Shown here: positions 35,893 to 44,183 of the stretch, piece after piece
How positions within the stretch are numbered: position 1 is the first letter of the stretch
How the letters are laid out: each line of letters begins with the position of its first letter
DNA from: Acidobacteriota bacterium
GTDB taxonomy: Bacteria; Acidobacteriota; Terriglobia; Acidiferrales; UBA7541
Reading direction: 5' to 3'
Assembly: GCA_021832085.1 (NCBI GenBank)
Contig: JAKBLM010000031.1
Span: 1 to 47,394, forward strand
DNA: 47,394 nt
The notes under the pieces: generated by a model
What the model saw: the letters and a program-made list of their open reading frames with translations, nothing else
The model's database searches: none
Told to the model about the DNA's origin: nothing
Program-made: the position numbers and the translations under genes

Positions 35893-37682
35893 ATGGCACG
35901 GCAGATCTTCTTGCTCTTGCCACCCGGATTCTTTTTTTCAGCGGAAAAGGCGGCGTTGGCAAGACCTCGCTTGCCTGTGCCACCGCGCTGGAGCTGGCTC
36001 GCCGCGGGCAACGAGTGTTGTTGGTGAGCACGGACCCCGCTTCCAACCTGGACGAGGTGCTTGGTGTTTCCCTGTCTGGCCAGCCAACGGCAGTTCCCGG
36101 TGCCGAAGGCCTATTCGCTTTGAATATCGATCCAGAAGCTGCCGCCCGTGCCTATCGCGAAAACGTCGTTGCTCCGTATCGAGGGGTGCTCCCGGAAGCG
36201 GCTGTCGCCAGTATGGAAGAGCAACTTTCGGGAGGTTGCACGCTGGAGATTGCCGCCTTCGATCAGTTCACCGGTCTTCTCGGCGATCCCGAACGAACCC
36301 GGCCATACGGTCACATCCTCTTTGATACCGCGCCAACCGGGCACACGCTGCGCTTGCTGAAATTGCCGGCGGCCTGGACTGGATTCATGACCGAGAATAC
36401 GACTGGCACCTCGTGCCTGGGGCCTCTTTCCGGCCTTCAGGCCCAGCAGCAGCTCTACCAGGCCAGTCTGGAGGCACTCACTAATCCTACCCTCACCACA
36501 CTGGTTCTTGTGGCACGGCCCGAGCATTCCACGCTGGCTGAAGCCGAGCGCATGCGCGCGGAGCTAGCGGCACTGGGAATGAAGAATCAATTTCTCTTAG
36601 TGAACGGCTACTTGTCTCCAAATGCGGAGAGCGATGATCCTGTCCTTCAGGCCTTGCAGGCCAGGCAGCATGAGGCTCTCGAGCAGATGCCGGCGGGTCT
36701 TGGGGCTCTGCCACGCGCCAACGTGGCGCTGTTGGCCGTTGCACCGATGGGCGTCGACAATCTGCGGCAGGTGTTCTCGCCGTGCCCGATTGTGAACTCA
36801 ACTCCGGAGACAAAGTTTCACGCCGAGCCAGAGTCGTTTGGACCGCTAGCGTCGCTGATTGAGGAAATTGAGAGCGCCGGCCGTGGTGTTGTGCTGACGA
36901 TGGGCAAGGGAGGCGTGGGCAAGACGACAATCGCCGCGGCAATCGCCGTGGAGCTAGCGCGGCGAGGACACAGAGTTCATTTGAGCACCACTGATCCCGC
37001 AGCCCACGTTGCTGAGACCGTAGGGAATGGGATTGGCAACCTGCGCGTGAGCCGTATCGATCCGGCTGCTGAGGTCCGCCGCTACACGGCTTCCGTGCTG
37101 ACCAAGTTGGCTCCGAACTTGGACGAACAAGGCATTGCGCTTCTTGAAGAAGATCTCCGCTCGCCTTGTACCGAAGAGATTGCCGTGTTCAGCGCCTTTG
37201 CCGAAACAGTAGAGCAAGGGGAGTCCGGTTTTGTCGTGCTCGACACGGCTCCGACGGGCCACACCCTGCTGCTTCTCGACAGCGCCGAGGCTTACCACCG
37301 CGAGGTCCTGCGTACCCAGAGTGAGATGCCCGAATCGGTGCGAAACCTTCTACCCCGCCTGCGCGATCCGCACTTCAGCCGAATCTTGCTGGTCGCGGTC
37401 CCAGAGGCAACACCGGTGCATGAGGCAGCGAAACTACAAGAGGACCTGCTTCGGGCTGGGATCGAACCTTTCGCCTGGGTGATGAATCAATGTTTTGCGG
37501 GCCAACGCTTCCGTGATCCATTTCTGATTGAGCGAGGCTTGCGCGAACTACCCTTCCTCGTCGAGGTCCGACAGTCCTACGCTCGGCGAATGGCGCTGAC
37601 TCCTTGGCAACTGGAACCGCCGATTGGCCCGGAGCGGTTGCGAAAACTCATCAAAGCCCCCGCCGCGACAGAGGTCGTATGA
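35889..37682 (+). CDS. arsA: ArsA arsenite-stimulated ATPase
   Basis: A 597-residue fused two-domain ATPase that energises arsenite efflux. Both halves carry a deviant Walker A (FFSGKGGVGKTS at 17-27; LTMGKGGVGKTT starting near 336) and the DTAPTGHTL signature. The three cysteines that form the As(III) site in E. coli ArsA are all present, at positions 117 (SGGCTLEIAAFDQF), 176 (TGTSCLGPL) and 427 (LRSPCTEEIAVF). The ATG at 35889 overlaps the arsD stop as ATGA; a TTG at 35880 is in frame but less likely. ArsA normally docks on ArsB; here the transporter is Acr3-type, which is known in some bacteria. The 65-residue ORF downstream is coupled by another ATGA. Confidence 0.96.
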   Translation: MNGTADLLALATRILFFSGKGGVGKTSLACATALELARRGQRVLLVSTDPASNLDEVLGVSLSGQPTAVPGAEGLFALNIDPEAAARAYRENVVAPYRGVLPEAAVASMEEQLSGGCTLEIAAFDQFTGLLGDPERTRPYGHILFDTAPTGHTLRLLKLPAAWTGFMTENTTGTSCLGPLSGLQAQQQLYQASLEALTNPTLTTLVLVARPEHSTLAEAERMRAELAALGMKNQFLLVNGYLSPNAESDDPVLQALQARQHEALEQMPAGLGALPRANVALLAVAPMGVDNLRQVFSPCPIVNSTPETKFHAEPESFGPLASLIEEIESAGRGVVLTMGKGGVGKTTIAAAIAVELARRGHRVHLSTTDPAAHVAETVGNGIGNLRVSRIDPAAEVRRYTASVLTKLAPNLDEQGIALLEEDLRSPCTEEIAVFSAFAETVEQGESGFVVLDTAPTGHTLLLLDSAEAYHREVLRTQSEMPESVRNLLPRLRDPHFSRILLVAVPEATPVHEAAKLQEDLLRAGIEPFAWVMNQCFAGQRFRDPFLIERGLRELPFLVEVRQSYARRMALTPWQLEPPIGPERLRKLIKAPAATEVV

Positions 37683-37876
37683 GTGCGATCAATCATGAAT
37701 CTGTTCCTTTTCGCGTTCTCCTGTACTCAGTCATCGGGTTTATCGCGATTCCACTGACAGGGGGTTCTCCTTCGGACATGGCTCGAACGAGCCGCGTGCG
37801 CTACCGACAACTTTTCGGTCCCGCAGCCACATATAACTTGAGGCCCGCTGAGGGTTCGCGACTGGAGAAATCATGA
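37679..37876 (+). CDS. 65-residue ORF coupled between arsA and acr3
   Basis: A small frame of 65 residues that overlaps the arsA stop codon by ATGA at its start and the acr3 start codon by ATGA at its end, which is unlikely by chance and suggests translational coupling through the whole interval. The sequence begins [20 protein letters not shown] and has one moderately hydrophobic segment ([17 protein letters not shown]), then a basic, polar tail. I do not recognise a family. It may be an accessory peptide bridging ArsA and the Acr3 transporter, or only a leader that couples translation. Without it the gap would be 190 bases, unusually long for this tight operon. Confidence 0.5.
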   Translation: MSAINHESVPFRVLLYSVIGFIAIPLTGGSPSDMARTSRVRYRQLFGPAATYNLRPAEGSRLEKS

Positions 37877-38994
37877 AGCGCGTACTTTCTTCCCGCCTAA
37901 GCTTCCTCGACCGGTATCTGACTCTATGGATCTTCACCGCCATGGCCGTTGGCGTGGTAGGCGGCTGGGCTATACCAGGCATTGTGCCCTTTTTGAACCT
38001 TTTCAGCGTGGGCACAACATCGGTTCCTATTGCCATTGGCTTGATCCTGATGATGTATCCCCCGCTCGCCAAGGTTCGTTATGAAGAGCTGGGCGAGGTG
38101 TTCCGCGACAAGAGAGTTCTAACCCTTTCTTTAGTGGAAAATTGGGTCATCGGTCCGATCCTGATGTTTGTTTTGGCCGTTATTTTTCTGCGCGGCTACC
38201 CGGAGTTTATGGCAGGGCTCATTATGATCGGCCTGGCGCGTTGTATCGCCATGGTGATCGTTTGGAACGAACTGGCGAAGGGCGACACCCAATATGCCGC
38301 AGGACTTGTGGCGTTCAATTCGGTATTTCAAGTTCTGTTTTATTCCGTGTATGCCTGGATTTTTGTGACGAAATTGCCCCAGTGGTTTGGCCTGCACGGG
38401 GCGATAGTCAACATCTCGATCGGAGAAATCGCCCGCAGCGTTTTCTTCTACCTGGGCATTCCTTTCCTGGCCGGCATGACCACCCGGCTGGCGCTAGTGC
38501 GGGCGAAGGGCCGGGAATGGTATGAAAACCACTTCATTCCGCGCATTAGCCCCGTCACGCCTGTGGCTTTGCTTTTCACAATCGTCGTGATGTTCTCATT
38601 AAAGGGGGCTTATATCGTCCGGTTGCCCATGGACGTGGTCCGTATAGCGATTCCGCTGCTGCTCTATTTCGTCGTGATGTTCCTCGTCTCGTTTTATTTC
38701 GGGTACAAGCTGGGTGCGGATTATTCGAAGACTACGACGCTCTCGTTCACGGCGGCCAGCAACAATTTTGAGTTGGCCATCGCCGTTGCCGTCGCGGTCT
38801 TTGGGATCAATTCCGGCGCGGCCTTTGCGGCCGTCATCGGTCCCTTGGTGGAGGTGCCGGTCATGATCAGTTTAATCAGCGTCGCATTCTACTTTCAACG
38901 CCGGTATTTCAGTGCAGCAAACACGATCGAAGACGCCGGGCACATTGAGAGCAGCCAGTCATCCTGTCTTCCCGGATGTGCCGCGCGGAGATAG
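37873..38994 (+). CDS. acr3: Acr3-family arsenite efflux transporter
   Basis: A 373-residue inner-membrane protein of the bile/arsenite/riboflavin transporter superfamily with ten predicted helices. Family landmarks are [36 protein letters not shown], the conserved Cys in helix 4 ([20 protein letters not shown]) needed for arsenite transport in characterised Acr3, and [18 protein letters not shown]. It exports As(III). The C-terminal tail ends in a Cys-containing segment ([14 protein letters not shown]), which is unusual. It follows the 65-residue ORF by ATGA and precedes the thioredoxin-like gene by two bases. Confidence 0.95.
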   Translation: MKRVLSSRLSFLDRYLTLWIFTAMAVGVVGGWAIPGIVPFLNLFSVGTTSVPIAIGLILMMYPPLAKVRYEELGEVFRDKRVLTLSLVENWVIGPILMFVLAVIFLRGYPEFMAGLIMIGLARCIAMVIVWNELAKGDTQYAAGLVAFNSVFQVLFYSVYAWIFVTKLPQWFGLHGAIVNISIGEIARSVFFYLGIPFLAGMTTRLALVRAKGREWYENHFIPRISPVTPVALLFTIVVMFSLKGAYIVRLPMDVVRIAIPLLLYFVVMFLVSFYFGYKLGADYSKTTTLSFTAASNNFELAIAVAVAVFGINSGAAFAAVIGPLVEVPVMISLISVAFYFQRRYFSAANTIEDAGHIESSQSSCLPGCAARR

Positions 38995-38996
38995 CG

Positions 38997-39218
38997 ATGA
39001 GAGTTGAGATTTTGGGGAGCGGTTGTGCGCGATGTCAATCGCTGGCCGCGAACGCCAAGAAGGCTCTGGAAGAGCTTGGACTCGAAGCGAAGGTTGAAAA
39101 GATAACTGCCATCGAGCAGATCGCGGCCTACCGGATCCTCGCTACGCCGGCTTTGGTGGTCAATGGCAAGGTCAAATCCGCGGGACGCGTGCCAGGCTCG
39201 GCCGAAATCCAGGCGTGA
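38997..39218 (+). CDS. Small thioredoxin-like redox protein
   Basis: A 73-residue protein of the small redox-active disulfide type (thioredoxin fold), with a CxxC active site at residues 10-13 (GSGCARCQSL) and the cis-Pro segment ILATPALVVNGKV. It is short compared with thioredoxin (about 105) but normal for this subfamily, which is often found beside metal and arsenic permeases. It starts two bases after acr3, so is cotranscribed. Likely role: reductant or thiol-exchange partner for arsenic-handling proteins in the operon; this is inference. Confidence 0.88.
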   Translation: MRVEILGSGCARCQSLAANAKKALEELGLEAKVEKITAIEQIAAYRILATPALVVNGKVKSAGRVPGSAEIQA

Positions 39219-39303
39219 ATTGCGGCGGCGAGCCAATCGTCACAGAAATGAAGAGCTGTGGCCATGCTGAGAACCTACTTCCCAAGAATAGGAGAAATCC
39301 GTA

Positions 39304-39759
39304 ATGCCCGAGTATTTCGAGACCACAGTCGATAAGTTCACCTTCCAGGTAGCCAAAGACCGGCTCTATACCGAAGACGGTGTGTGGGTGCTCTTGATTC
39401 AGGCTGGGGCGACCCCGCTCGTTCGGCTTGGTGTGACGGATTTCTTTCAGCAGCACAACGGGGATGTGGCCTTCGCCAATGTCCGTCCCTCGGAAACGCG
39501 TCTCGCGCCCGGCGATGAGTTTGCCGAAATCGAGACCATGAAGGTCACCGTGGGATTGCCCTCACCACTGAGTGGCACGATCGCGGAGGTTAATGAGGCG
39601 CTCGTGCGCACACCGGAACTAATCAACCAGGATCCTTACGACAAGGGCTGGCTGGCGGCGATTGCAGCCGAGGATTGGGAACCCGTCCGCGCCAAACTGC
39701 TGGACCCAGCCGCCTACTTGGCGACTATGCGATCCCAAGCGGAGCAGGAGCTGAAATGA
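39304..39759 (+). CDS. GcvH-like lipoyl carrier protein
   Basis: A 151-residue protein resembling glycine-cleavage H protein. The lipoylation hairpin is EIETMKVTVGLPSPLSG with the candidate lipoyl-Lys at 80, followed by the H-protein hallmark EVNEALVRTPELINQDPYDKGWL (20-residue parts: VNEALVRTPEL and INQDPYDKGWL). The ETMK core also resembles biotin carriers, but the downstream text is H-protein-like. No gcvT, gcvP or lipoate ligase is nearby; instead it sits inside the ars operon, behind AGGAG nine bases upstream of the ATG, and overlaps the next gene by ATGA. A reduced lipoyl arm is a dithiol that binds As(III) strongly, so an arsenite-carrier or electron-carrier role is suggested. Confidence 0.85.
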   Translation: MPEYFETTVDKFTFQVAKDRLYTEDGVWVLLIQAGATPLVRLGVTDFFQQHNGDVAFANVRPSETRLAPGDEFAEIETMKVTVGLPSPLSGTIAEVNEALVRTPELINQDPYDKGWLAAIAAEDWEPVRAKLLDPAAYLATMRSQAEQELK

Positions 39760-40202
39760 TGAGTATCAGCAAACCCAAGGTCGTGGTCGTGCCTTGCAGC
39801 GGAATCGGGAAGTCGTTGGGCACGGTGAGTCGGGAGACAGCCTATGAATTGTGCGAAAACGTCCGGCCTGAGGACACGCAGCTACTCGCGCTCTCCACGC
39901 TGGTCCTTGGAGACTCGAAGGCGCGCGAGCGCATCCGCAATAATCCAGCGATCACCATCGATGGCTGCAAGCAGATGTGCGCTGCAAAATTGGTGAAACA
40001 GAGCGGCGGCGTGGCGATTCGGGAGGTTGCCGTGTTTGAGGAATTCCGCCGCCACAAGGACCTCAAGCCCGAGGGCATTGCCGTTTTGAACGCGAAGGGC
40101 ATGCAACTGGCGCGGGTCCTGGCGGAAGAAATCGCGCAGCAACTGGATCTCGCGGCCAATCCGGAAGCCTGCGAAGAAGGTCAGCATGCCGAATCTGCCT
40201 GA
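39756..40202 (+). CDS. DGC-type putative zinc-binding protein, copy 1
   Basis: A 148-residue protein of the DGC-domain type, named for the conserved Asp-Gly-Cys. Visible features are VVVVPCSGIGKSLGTVSRET near the N-terminus with Cys14, a second Cys in AYELCENV, and the diagnostic TIDGCKQMCAAKL. The family is predicted to bind metal through these Cys residues but has no established function. The start overlaps the GcvH-like gene stop by ATGA; the ATG three bases on is equally placed relative to the AGGAG. It is followed, with a 17-base overlap, by a larger paralogue. Confidence 0.85.
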   Translation: MMSISKPKVVVVPCSGIGKSLGTVSRETAYELCENVRPEDTQLLALSTLVLGDSKARERIRNNPAITIDGCKQMCAAKLVKQSGGVAIREVAVFEEFRRHKDLKPEGIAVLNAKGMQLARVLAEEIAQQLDLAANPEACEEGQHAESA

Positions 40203-40890
40203 GCGAAAAGTGGGAATCGTGGCCTGTTCGGGAGAAGAGATGGCCGAAGGTACGGTGACAAGGCTTGCCGCGCTTAAGGTGCTGCACGAGCTGCGCCCCG
40301 CGAGAACTGTAACCATTTGTCTACCCTTGTTCCTCGCAGGCGGCGCAGGGGATCGAGCCTTCGCCCGCTTCCATTCCACCATTACCGTCGATGGCTGCGA
40401 GCTTCGGTGCGCGGCGCGCGGAACGGAGATGTACTCCGGCAAGCCGGCGGCAAGCATCGTGATCAGCGAACTCGCTCGTGAATGTCAGCTCGGCAAGATT
40501 GAAGGCCGGCGCCAATTGAATGAGGCGGGCAGGCAAGCGGTTGATCTCGCTGTCCAGCGCATTACGGAATTGGTGGACAAGATCCTTGGACCTCCGGAGT
40601 TAAACATCCTTCCGGCGCAAGGTCCTGCTCCAGCGCAAAAGCAAGGATGCTCCTGCGGGTCTGCAATCCCATCGATGAGAATTAGCATCGTAGGCAAATC
40701 CGTGGAATTTCTCGCCCTCCCATTGATCTTCAAACAGTTCCGCAACCAAGGGCGGGATCCACAAGTTGCGGGGAATGAACTCTTCGAAGCCGTCAAGCTT
40801 TACAACGTAGTTCCGGCTCCGGATGAGGACATATATCGCGCGGCGATTGTCCAGGAATATGCCGCATTTTGCGCGGAGGCGCGTCCGTGA
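40186..40890 (+). CDS. DGC-type protein, copy 2, with extra C-terminal domain
   Basis: A 234-residue protein. The first 130 residues are a second DGC domain (GIVACSGEEMAEGTVTRLAA; TVDGCELRCAARGTEMY), related to copy 1. It then adds a linker with a CxC pair (KQGCSCGSAIP) and about 75 residues (RISIVGKSVEFLALPLIFKQ, then VVPAPDEDIYRAAIVQEYAA) that I cannot place in a named family. Overlap with copy 1 and a GTGA overlap with the OsmC-like gene indicate tight translational coupling. Two successive DGC proteins in one operon suggest a heteromer or sequential metal transfer; that is inference. Confidence 0.82.
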   Translation: MPNLPERKVGIVACSGEEMAEGTVTRLAALKVLHELRPARTVTICLPLFLAGGAGDRAFARFHSTITVDGCELRCAARGTEMYSGKPAASIVISELARECQLGKIEGRRQLNEAGRQAVDLAVQRITELVDKILGPPELNILPAQGPAPAQKQGCSCGSAIPSMRISIVGKSVEFLALPLIFKQFRNQGRDPQVAGNELFEAVKLYNVVPAPDEDIYRAAIVQEYAAFCAEARP

Positions 40891-41393
40891 GCCGGATGGC
40901 GATCTATCACACGGATGTGCGCTGGACGGGCGAACATTGGGGCCAGCTTAGCCTGGGCAACGGACCAGAAATGAAATTCTCCGCCCCACCGGACGCCCAA
41001 GGGCATGTCGGGGTTCTGACGCCAGAGGATGCTTTCGTGGCGGCGGCTAACACCTGCGTGATGTTGATGTTCATCTGGGCTGCCGAACGATTCCAGCTGC
41101 GGTTGCTTTCCTACGAATGCCGCACGGAAGGAACGAAATTGATCGAACTGGATCGCACGGAAATTTTCACGCACCTGCGTTTTCGTCCGGTGATCCGCGT
41201 GCAATGCAGGCCCGGGGAAAGGGAATCCGTCGAGGCCAAGACGCGCCGCGCCTTGCAGGCTGCGCAGAAATACAGCCTAGTGGCGAATTCCGTCAAGTCG
41301 GCCATTCTCGTCGAGCCGGACATTCAGGTGATCGAAACTGAGAAAGCCCCCAACGATGTGCGTCCGGCAGCGGGGAAGCAAGCAAGAGTCTAA
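40887..41393 (+). CDS. OsmC-family protein lacking one active-site Cys
   Basis: A 168-residue OsmC/Ohr-fold protein. The conserved first Cys is present (AANTCVMLMF, Cys57), but where typical members have CLxS or CPVS before the last helix this protein reads AQKYSLVANSVKSAI, with Ser130. Loss of that Cys should abolish the thiol-peroxidase cycle, so another function, such as ligand or persulfide binding, is likely. The start GTG at 40887 overlaps the previous stop (GTGA); ATG at 40896 is an alternative. It is part of the ars operon. Confidence 0.82.
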   Translation: MSRMAIYHTDVRWTGEHWGQLSLGNGPEMKFSAPPDAQGHVGVLTPEDAFVAAANTCVMLMFIWAAERFQLRLLSYECRTEGTKLIELDRTEIFTHLRFRPVIRVQCRPGERESVEAKTRRALQAAQKYSLVANSVKSAILVEPDIQVIETEKAPNDVRPAAGKQARV

Positions 41394-41481
41394 CCGCGTG
41401 ACATGAATCGTGGCGCCAGGCGACATGAAACCCGCCCCTTGCACCGGGCAAAATACTGCTTTGAACATGGAGGAAACAATC

Positions 41482-41862
41482 ATGCCCGAAGTTGAAAAAG
41501 GAAATTCGGAACCGACGATCGAGCAAGTTCTGGGAATGATGCGGCAGATGATGGGCTCGTTGCCGGCGGCGATGGAAAAAGCGGCCAGGGTGGATGAGAG
41601 TCTGGTGCGCGAGCATGTGCGCTCGCGAGGCTATGCCATGCCTGCTGGCGGGGTCTTAGACGACGAAACGCGCACGCTGCTTTATCTGGCCTCGGCCATC
41701 GCCGCGGGCAGCCGCGCCTGCATCGATGCCATGGCGAATCGCGCGAAAACCCAAAAGATCGCCCGCGCCAAGGTGCTCGAGGCGTTTCGCATCGCCCGCT
41801 TTGCTCTGGCCACGAAGGCCATCGGCGAGGCGGAATCCCTTTTCGAATCCCTTTCGAGCTAA
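41482..41862 (+). CDS. Carboxymuconolactone-decarboxylase-like (AhpD fold) protein
   Basis: A 126-residue all-helical protein of the CMD/AhpD-like family. Where redox-active members have CxxCxxxH, this one has SRACIDAMA (Ser77, Cys80, Met84), so one Cys and the His are lost and the usual disulfide cycle cannot operate. GGAGG lies eight bases before the ATG at 41482; in-frame starts at 41467 and 41410 are less likely. It follows the OsmC-like gene by about 90 bases and seems to be the last gene of the operon. Role unknown. Confidence 0.75.
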   Translation: MPEVEKGNSEPTIEQVLGMMRQMMGSLPAAMEKAARVDESLVREHVRSRGYAMPAGGVLDDETRTLLYLASAIAAGSRACIDAMANRAKTQKIARAKVLEAFRIARFALATKAIGEAESLFESLSS

Positions 41863-42094
41863 GCCCGGTTGCCGCTGGCCGAGGAGGCGAAGAGGGCCGC
41901 GGCCCGCCATGCTCCGCTTTTCTGATGTTTTACGTGTTCATACGCATGAGCGAATTGACCCATGCCTGTGTCTTTAGACGCGGAAGAGCCAGCGACATAG
42001 GGCCAGCACGTCCCCCGCATCCAACGCTAAATCCTCTTCCTCCTGCGAGATAGCCTCGCGGCCCGTCCGAGTGCAGTTTGGCAGCTGGGCTGCA

Positions 42095-42113
42095 ATGACT
42101 GACGGTCAGTCAT
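42095..42113. promoter_or_regulatory. Perfect TetR-type operator palindrome
   Basis: ATGACTGACGGTCAGTCAT is an exact 19-base palindrome about a central G, 19 bases before the tetR-family start codon. Such TGACTGAC-like palindromes are typical TetR-family operators. Autoregulation and control of the efflux operon is the natural reading. Confidence 0.8.
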
Positions 42114-42132
42114 AATTTTCTCAAGTCAGAAC

Positions 42133-42774
42133 ATGAAACAAACCATAGGGACCTTCCAGCTAGACGCACCCTCCCGCTGGGAAAGGAAGAAAGCGGAGAC
42201 GCGTGAACGCATCGGCCGTGCCGCGATGGGCTTGATCTCCCAGCGCGGATTGGCCGCGACAAGCGTCGAAGAAATAACCAGAGCGGCCGACGTGGCCAAG
42301 GGAACGTTCTTCAACTACTTTCCGAGTAAGGAACATATTTTCGTGATTTTCGTGGAAACCCAGCACGGCAAGCTTCGCCAAGCCGTTGCCGAGGCGGAGC
42401 AAGGGCGCCGGAGCACGTACGTCGTCCTGCGAGATCTCTTCCTGGCCCTGGCCGAGGAGCCGGGGAGCAGCCGGGATCTCGCCGCAGCGCTGGTCTCCGC
42501 TCTTCTGGGCAGGGGAACCGTCCGAGAAATCGCTGCGGAGGGAATGGCTGAAGGACGCCGTTTGCTGGCCCGAATCTTCTCCCTAGGTCAGGAGAGAGGC
42601 GAAGTGAGAAGCGACGCGGATCCTCGGATCATGGGCCTGGCTTTTCAGGAGGCACTGTTCGGCGCTTTGGTGGTCTGGGCGATCCAGCCCGAAAAAAAGC
42701 TGCGGACAAGGCTAAGCGCGAGCTTCGAAGCTTACTGGCGGGGAATCGCTGCGGGGAAAGGGGCTTCGAAGTGA
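42133..42774 (+). CDS. TetR-family transcriptional regulator
   Basis: A 213-residue repressor. An N-terminal HTH occupies about residues 22-68 (TRERIGRAAMGLISQRGLAA, VAKGTFFNYFPSKEHIF), and the rest is the variable helical ligand-binding domain. A perfect palindromic operator lies just upstream. The stop codon overlaps the GTG start of the TolC-like gene (GTGA), so regulator and efflux pump form one operon. It presumably senses a toxic compound exported by the pump; the ligand is unknown. Confidence 0.93.
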   Translation: MKQTIGTFQLDAPSRWERKKAETRERIGRAAMGLISQRGLAATSVEEITRAADVAKGTFFNYFPSKEHIFVIFVETQHGKLRQAVAEAEQGRRSTYVVLRDLFLALAEEPGSSRDLAAALVSALLGRGTVREIAAEGMAEGRRLLARIFSLGQERGEVRSDADPRIMGLAFQEALFGALVVWAIQPEKKLRTRLSASFEAYWRGIAAGKGASK

Positions 42775-44183
42775 AACATTTTGCTATCATTCCCGTTTTT
42801 TTCATTCTGCCTTTCGGCGGGACCGTGGCGCGGGCGCAGCAGACTCCCGGTGCCAGTTCCGTCCAGAACCCTTTCCTCGGCAGTGTTCCAAGGGGCAAGG
42901 CCTCACCCGGAACTCTGCGGCTCACGCTGGGTGAGGCGGTCGAACGAGGGCTTCGCTCGAATCTTGGATTGTTGCTGAACAGCGAAGAGACCAAGGTCGC
43001 CCGTGGCAACCGATGGCAGGCGCTCAGCCGGCTCTTGCCCGTGGTGGAGGGAACTGTCAGCGGCTCACAGCAGCAGATTAATCTGGACACGATGGTTGGT
43101 CCTAATACTCTTCCTCCCACGTTCCCCACAATTGCCGGGCCATTCCACGTTTTCGATGCGCGTGCCTATGTTTCGGTCCCTCTGCTGAACCTGAGCGCGC
43201 TCGAGGGAGAGCGTTCCGCTTCGCACAGAGTGAATTCGGCCAGCTACACCTACCGAGACGCGCGCGACACGGTAGTGCTGGCCGTGGGAAACGCGTACCT
43301 GATGGCCGTTGCCGGCAAGGCACGAGTCGATGCTGTAAGGGCCGAACTGACCACCGCTCAAGCGCTTTACCAACTGGCTCTCGACCGTGAGCATGCAGGG
43401 CTGAGTCCGGAAATCGATACCCTACGTGCTCTGGTCGAGTTGAAGTCGCGGCAGGAAAACCTGCTTGCCACTGAGAATGGCTACGCTACTGAAAAGCTGA
43501 ATTTGGCACGCGTCATCGGTTTGCCAAACAGCCAAGCCTTTGAGCTCGCGACAACGGTTCCTTATCGGCCGATGCCTACCGAGACACTCGAAGAAGCTCT
43601 GGCCGAGGCATACCAGCATCGCAGCGACTATCAGGCCGCGACGGCTACCGTTGCCGCGGCCCAAGCTCAACTGCGAGCAGCACAGGCCGACCGCTACCCT
43701 ACAATCGGGATGAACGCGAACTGGGGTGATATCGGATCCCCGCCTTCAGAAGCCCACCAAACATACGTAATCGCCGGAACTCTGCGGATTCCAATCTTTC
43801 AAGGCAGACGGGTGCACGGCGAAGTGATGGCCGCCGATGCTCGCCTTCGCCAGGCGCAGGATCGGCTCGCCAATCTGAAGCAGCAGATTGACTACGAAGT
43901 GCGCACCGCGCTTATGAATTTGAAAACAGATGCCAGCCAAGTGGTCGTAGCGGAAACGAATACCACCTTGGCGGCTCAAACGCTCGAACAGGCTCGAGAC
44001 CGCTTCGCCTCCGGTGTGGCTGACAACCTCGAAGTCGTGCAGGCGCAGCAGACCGTGGCGCAAGCCGATGAAACCTATATCGCCAGCCTCTACCGCTACA
44101 ACCTTTCCAAGCTGAATCTGGCGCGAGCGATGGGGGTGGCCGAACGCGACGGTCTGAGCTTTTTGGGAGAGAAGAAGCCATGA
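42771..44183 (+). CDS. TolC-family outer-membrane efflux protein
   Basis: A 470-residue outer-membrane channel with a signal peptide (IIPVFFILPFGGTVARAQ, ending near residue 23) and the two TolC repeat halves: LTLGEAVERGLRSNLGLLLN at the start of the first and LEEALAEAYQHRSDYQAATA at the start of the second, with long coiled-coil helices between strands. It starts with GTG overlapping the tetR stop and ends overlapping the HlyD-type gene as ATGA. It forms the exit duct of the EmrAB-like pump encoded downstream. Confidence 0.93.
   Translation: MKHFAIIPVFFILPFGGTVARAQQTPGASSVQNPFLGSVPRGKASPGTLRLTLGEAVERGLRSNLGLLLNSEETKVARGNRWQALSRLLPVVEGTVSGSQQQINLDTMVGPNTLPPTFPTIAGPFHVFDARAYVSVPLLNLSALEGERSASHRVNSASYTYRDARDTVVLAVGNAYLMAVAGKARVDAVRAELTTAQALYQLALDREHAGLSPEIDTLRALVELKSRQENLLATENGYATEKLNLARVIGLPNSQAFELATTVPYRPMPTETLEEALAEAYQHRSDYQAATATVAAAQAQLRAAQADRYPTIGMNANWGDIGSPPSEAHQTYVIAGTLRIPIFQGRRVHGEVMAADARLRQAQDRLANLKQQIDYEVRTALMNLKTDASQVVVAETNTTLAAQTLEQARDRFASGVADNLEVVQAQQTVAQADETYIASLYRYNLSKLNLARAMGVAERDGLSFLGEKKP

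Noticed and set aside
41894..41905. GGGCCGCGGCCC palindrome after the ars operon
   Set aside because: No loop or T-tract, so not a convincing terminator; common in GC-rich DNA.
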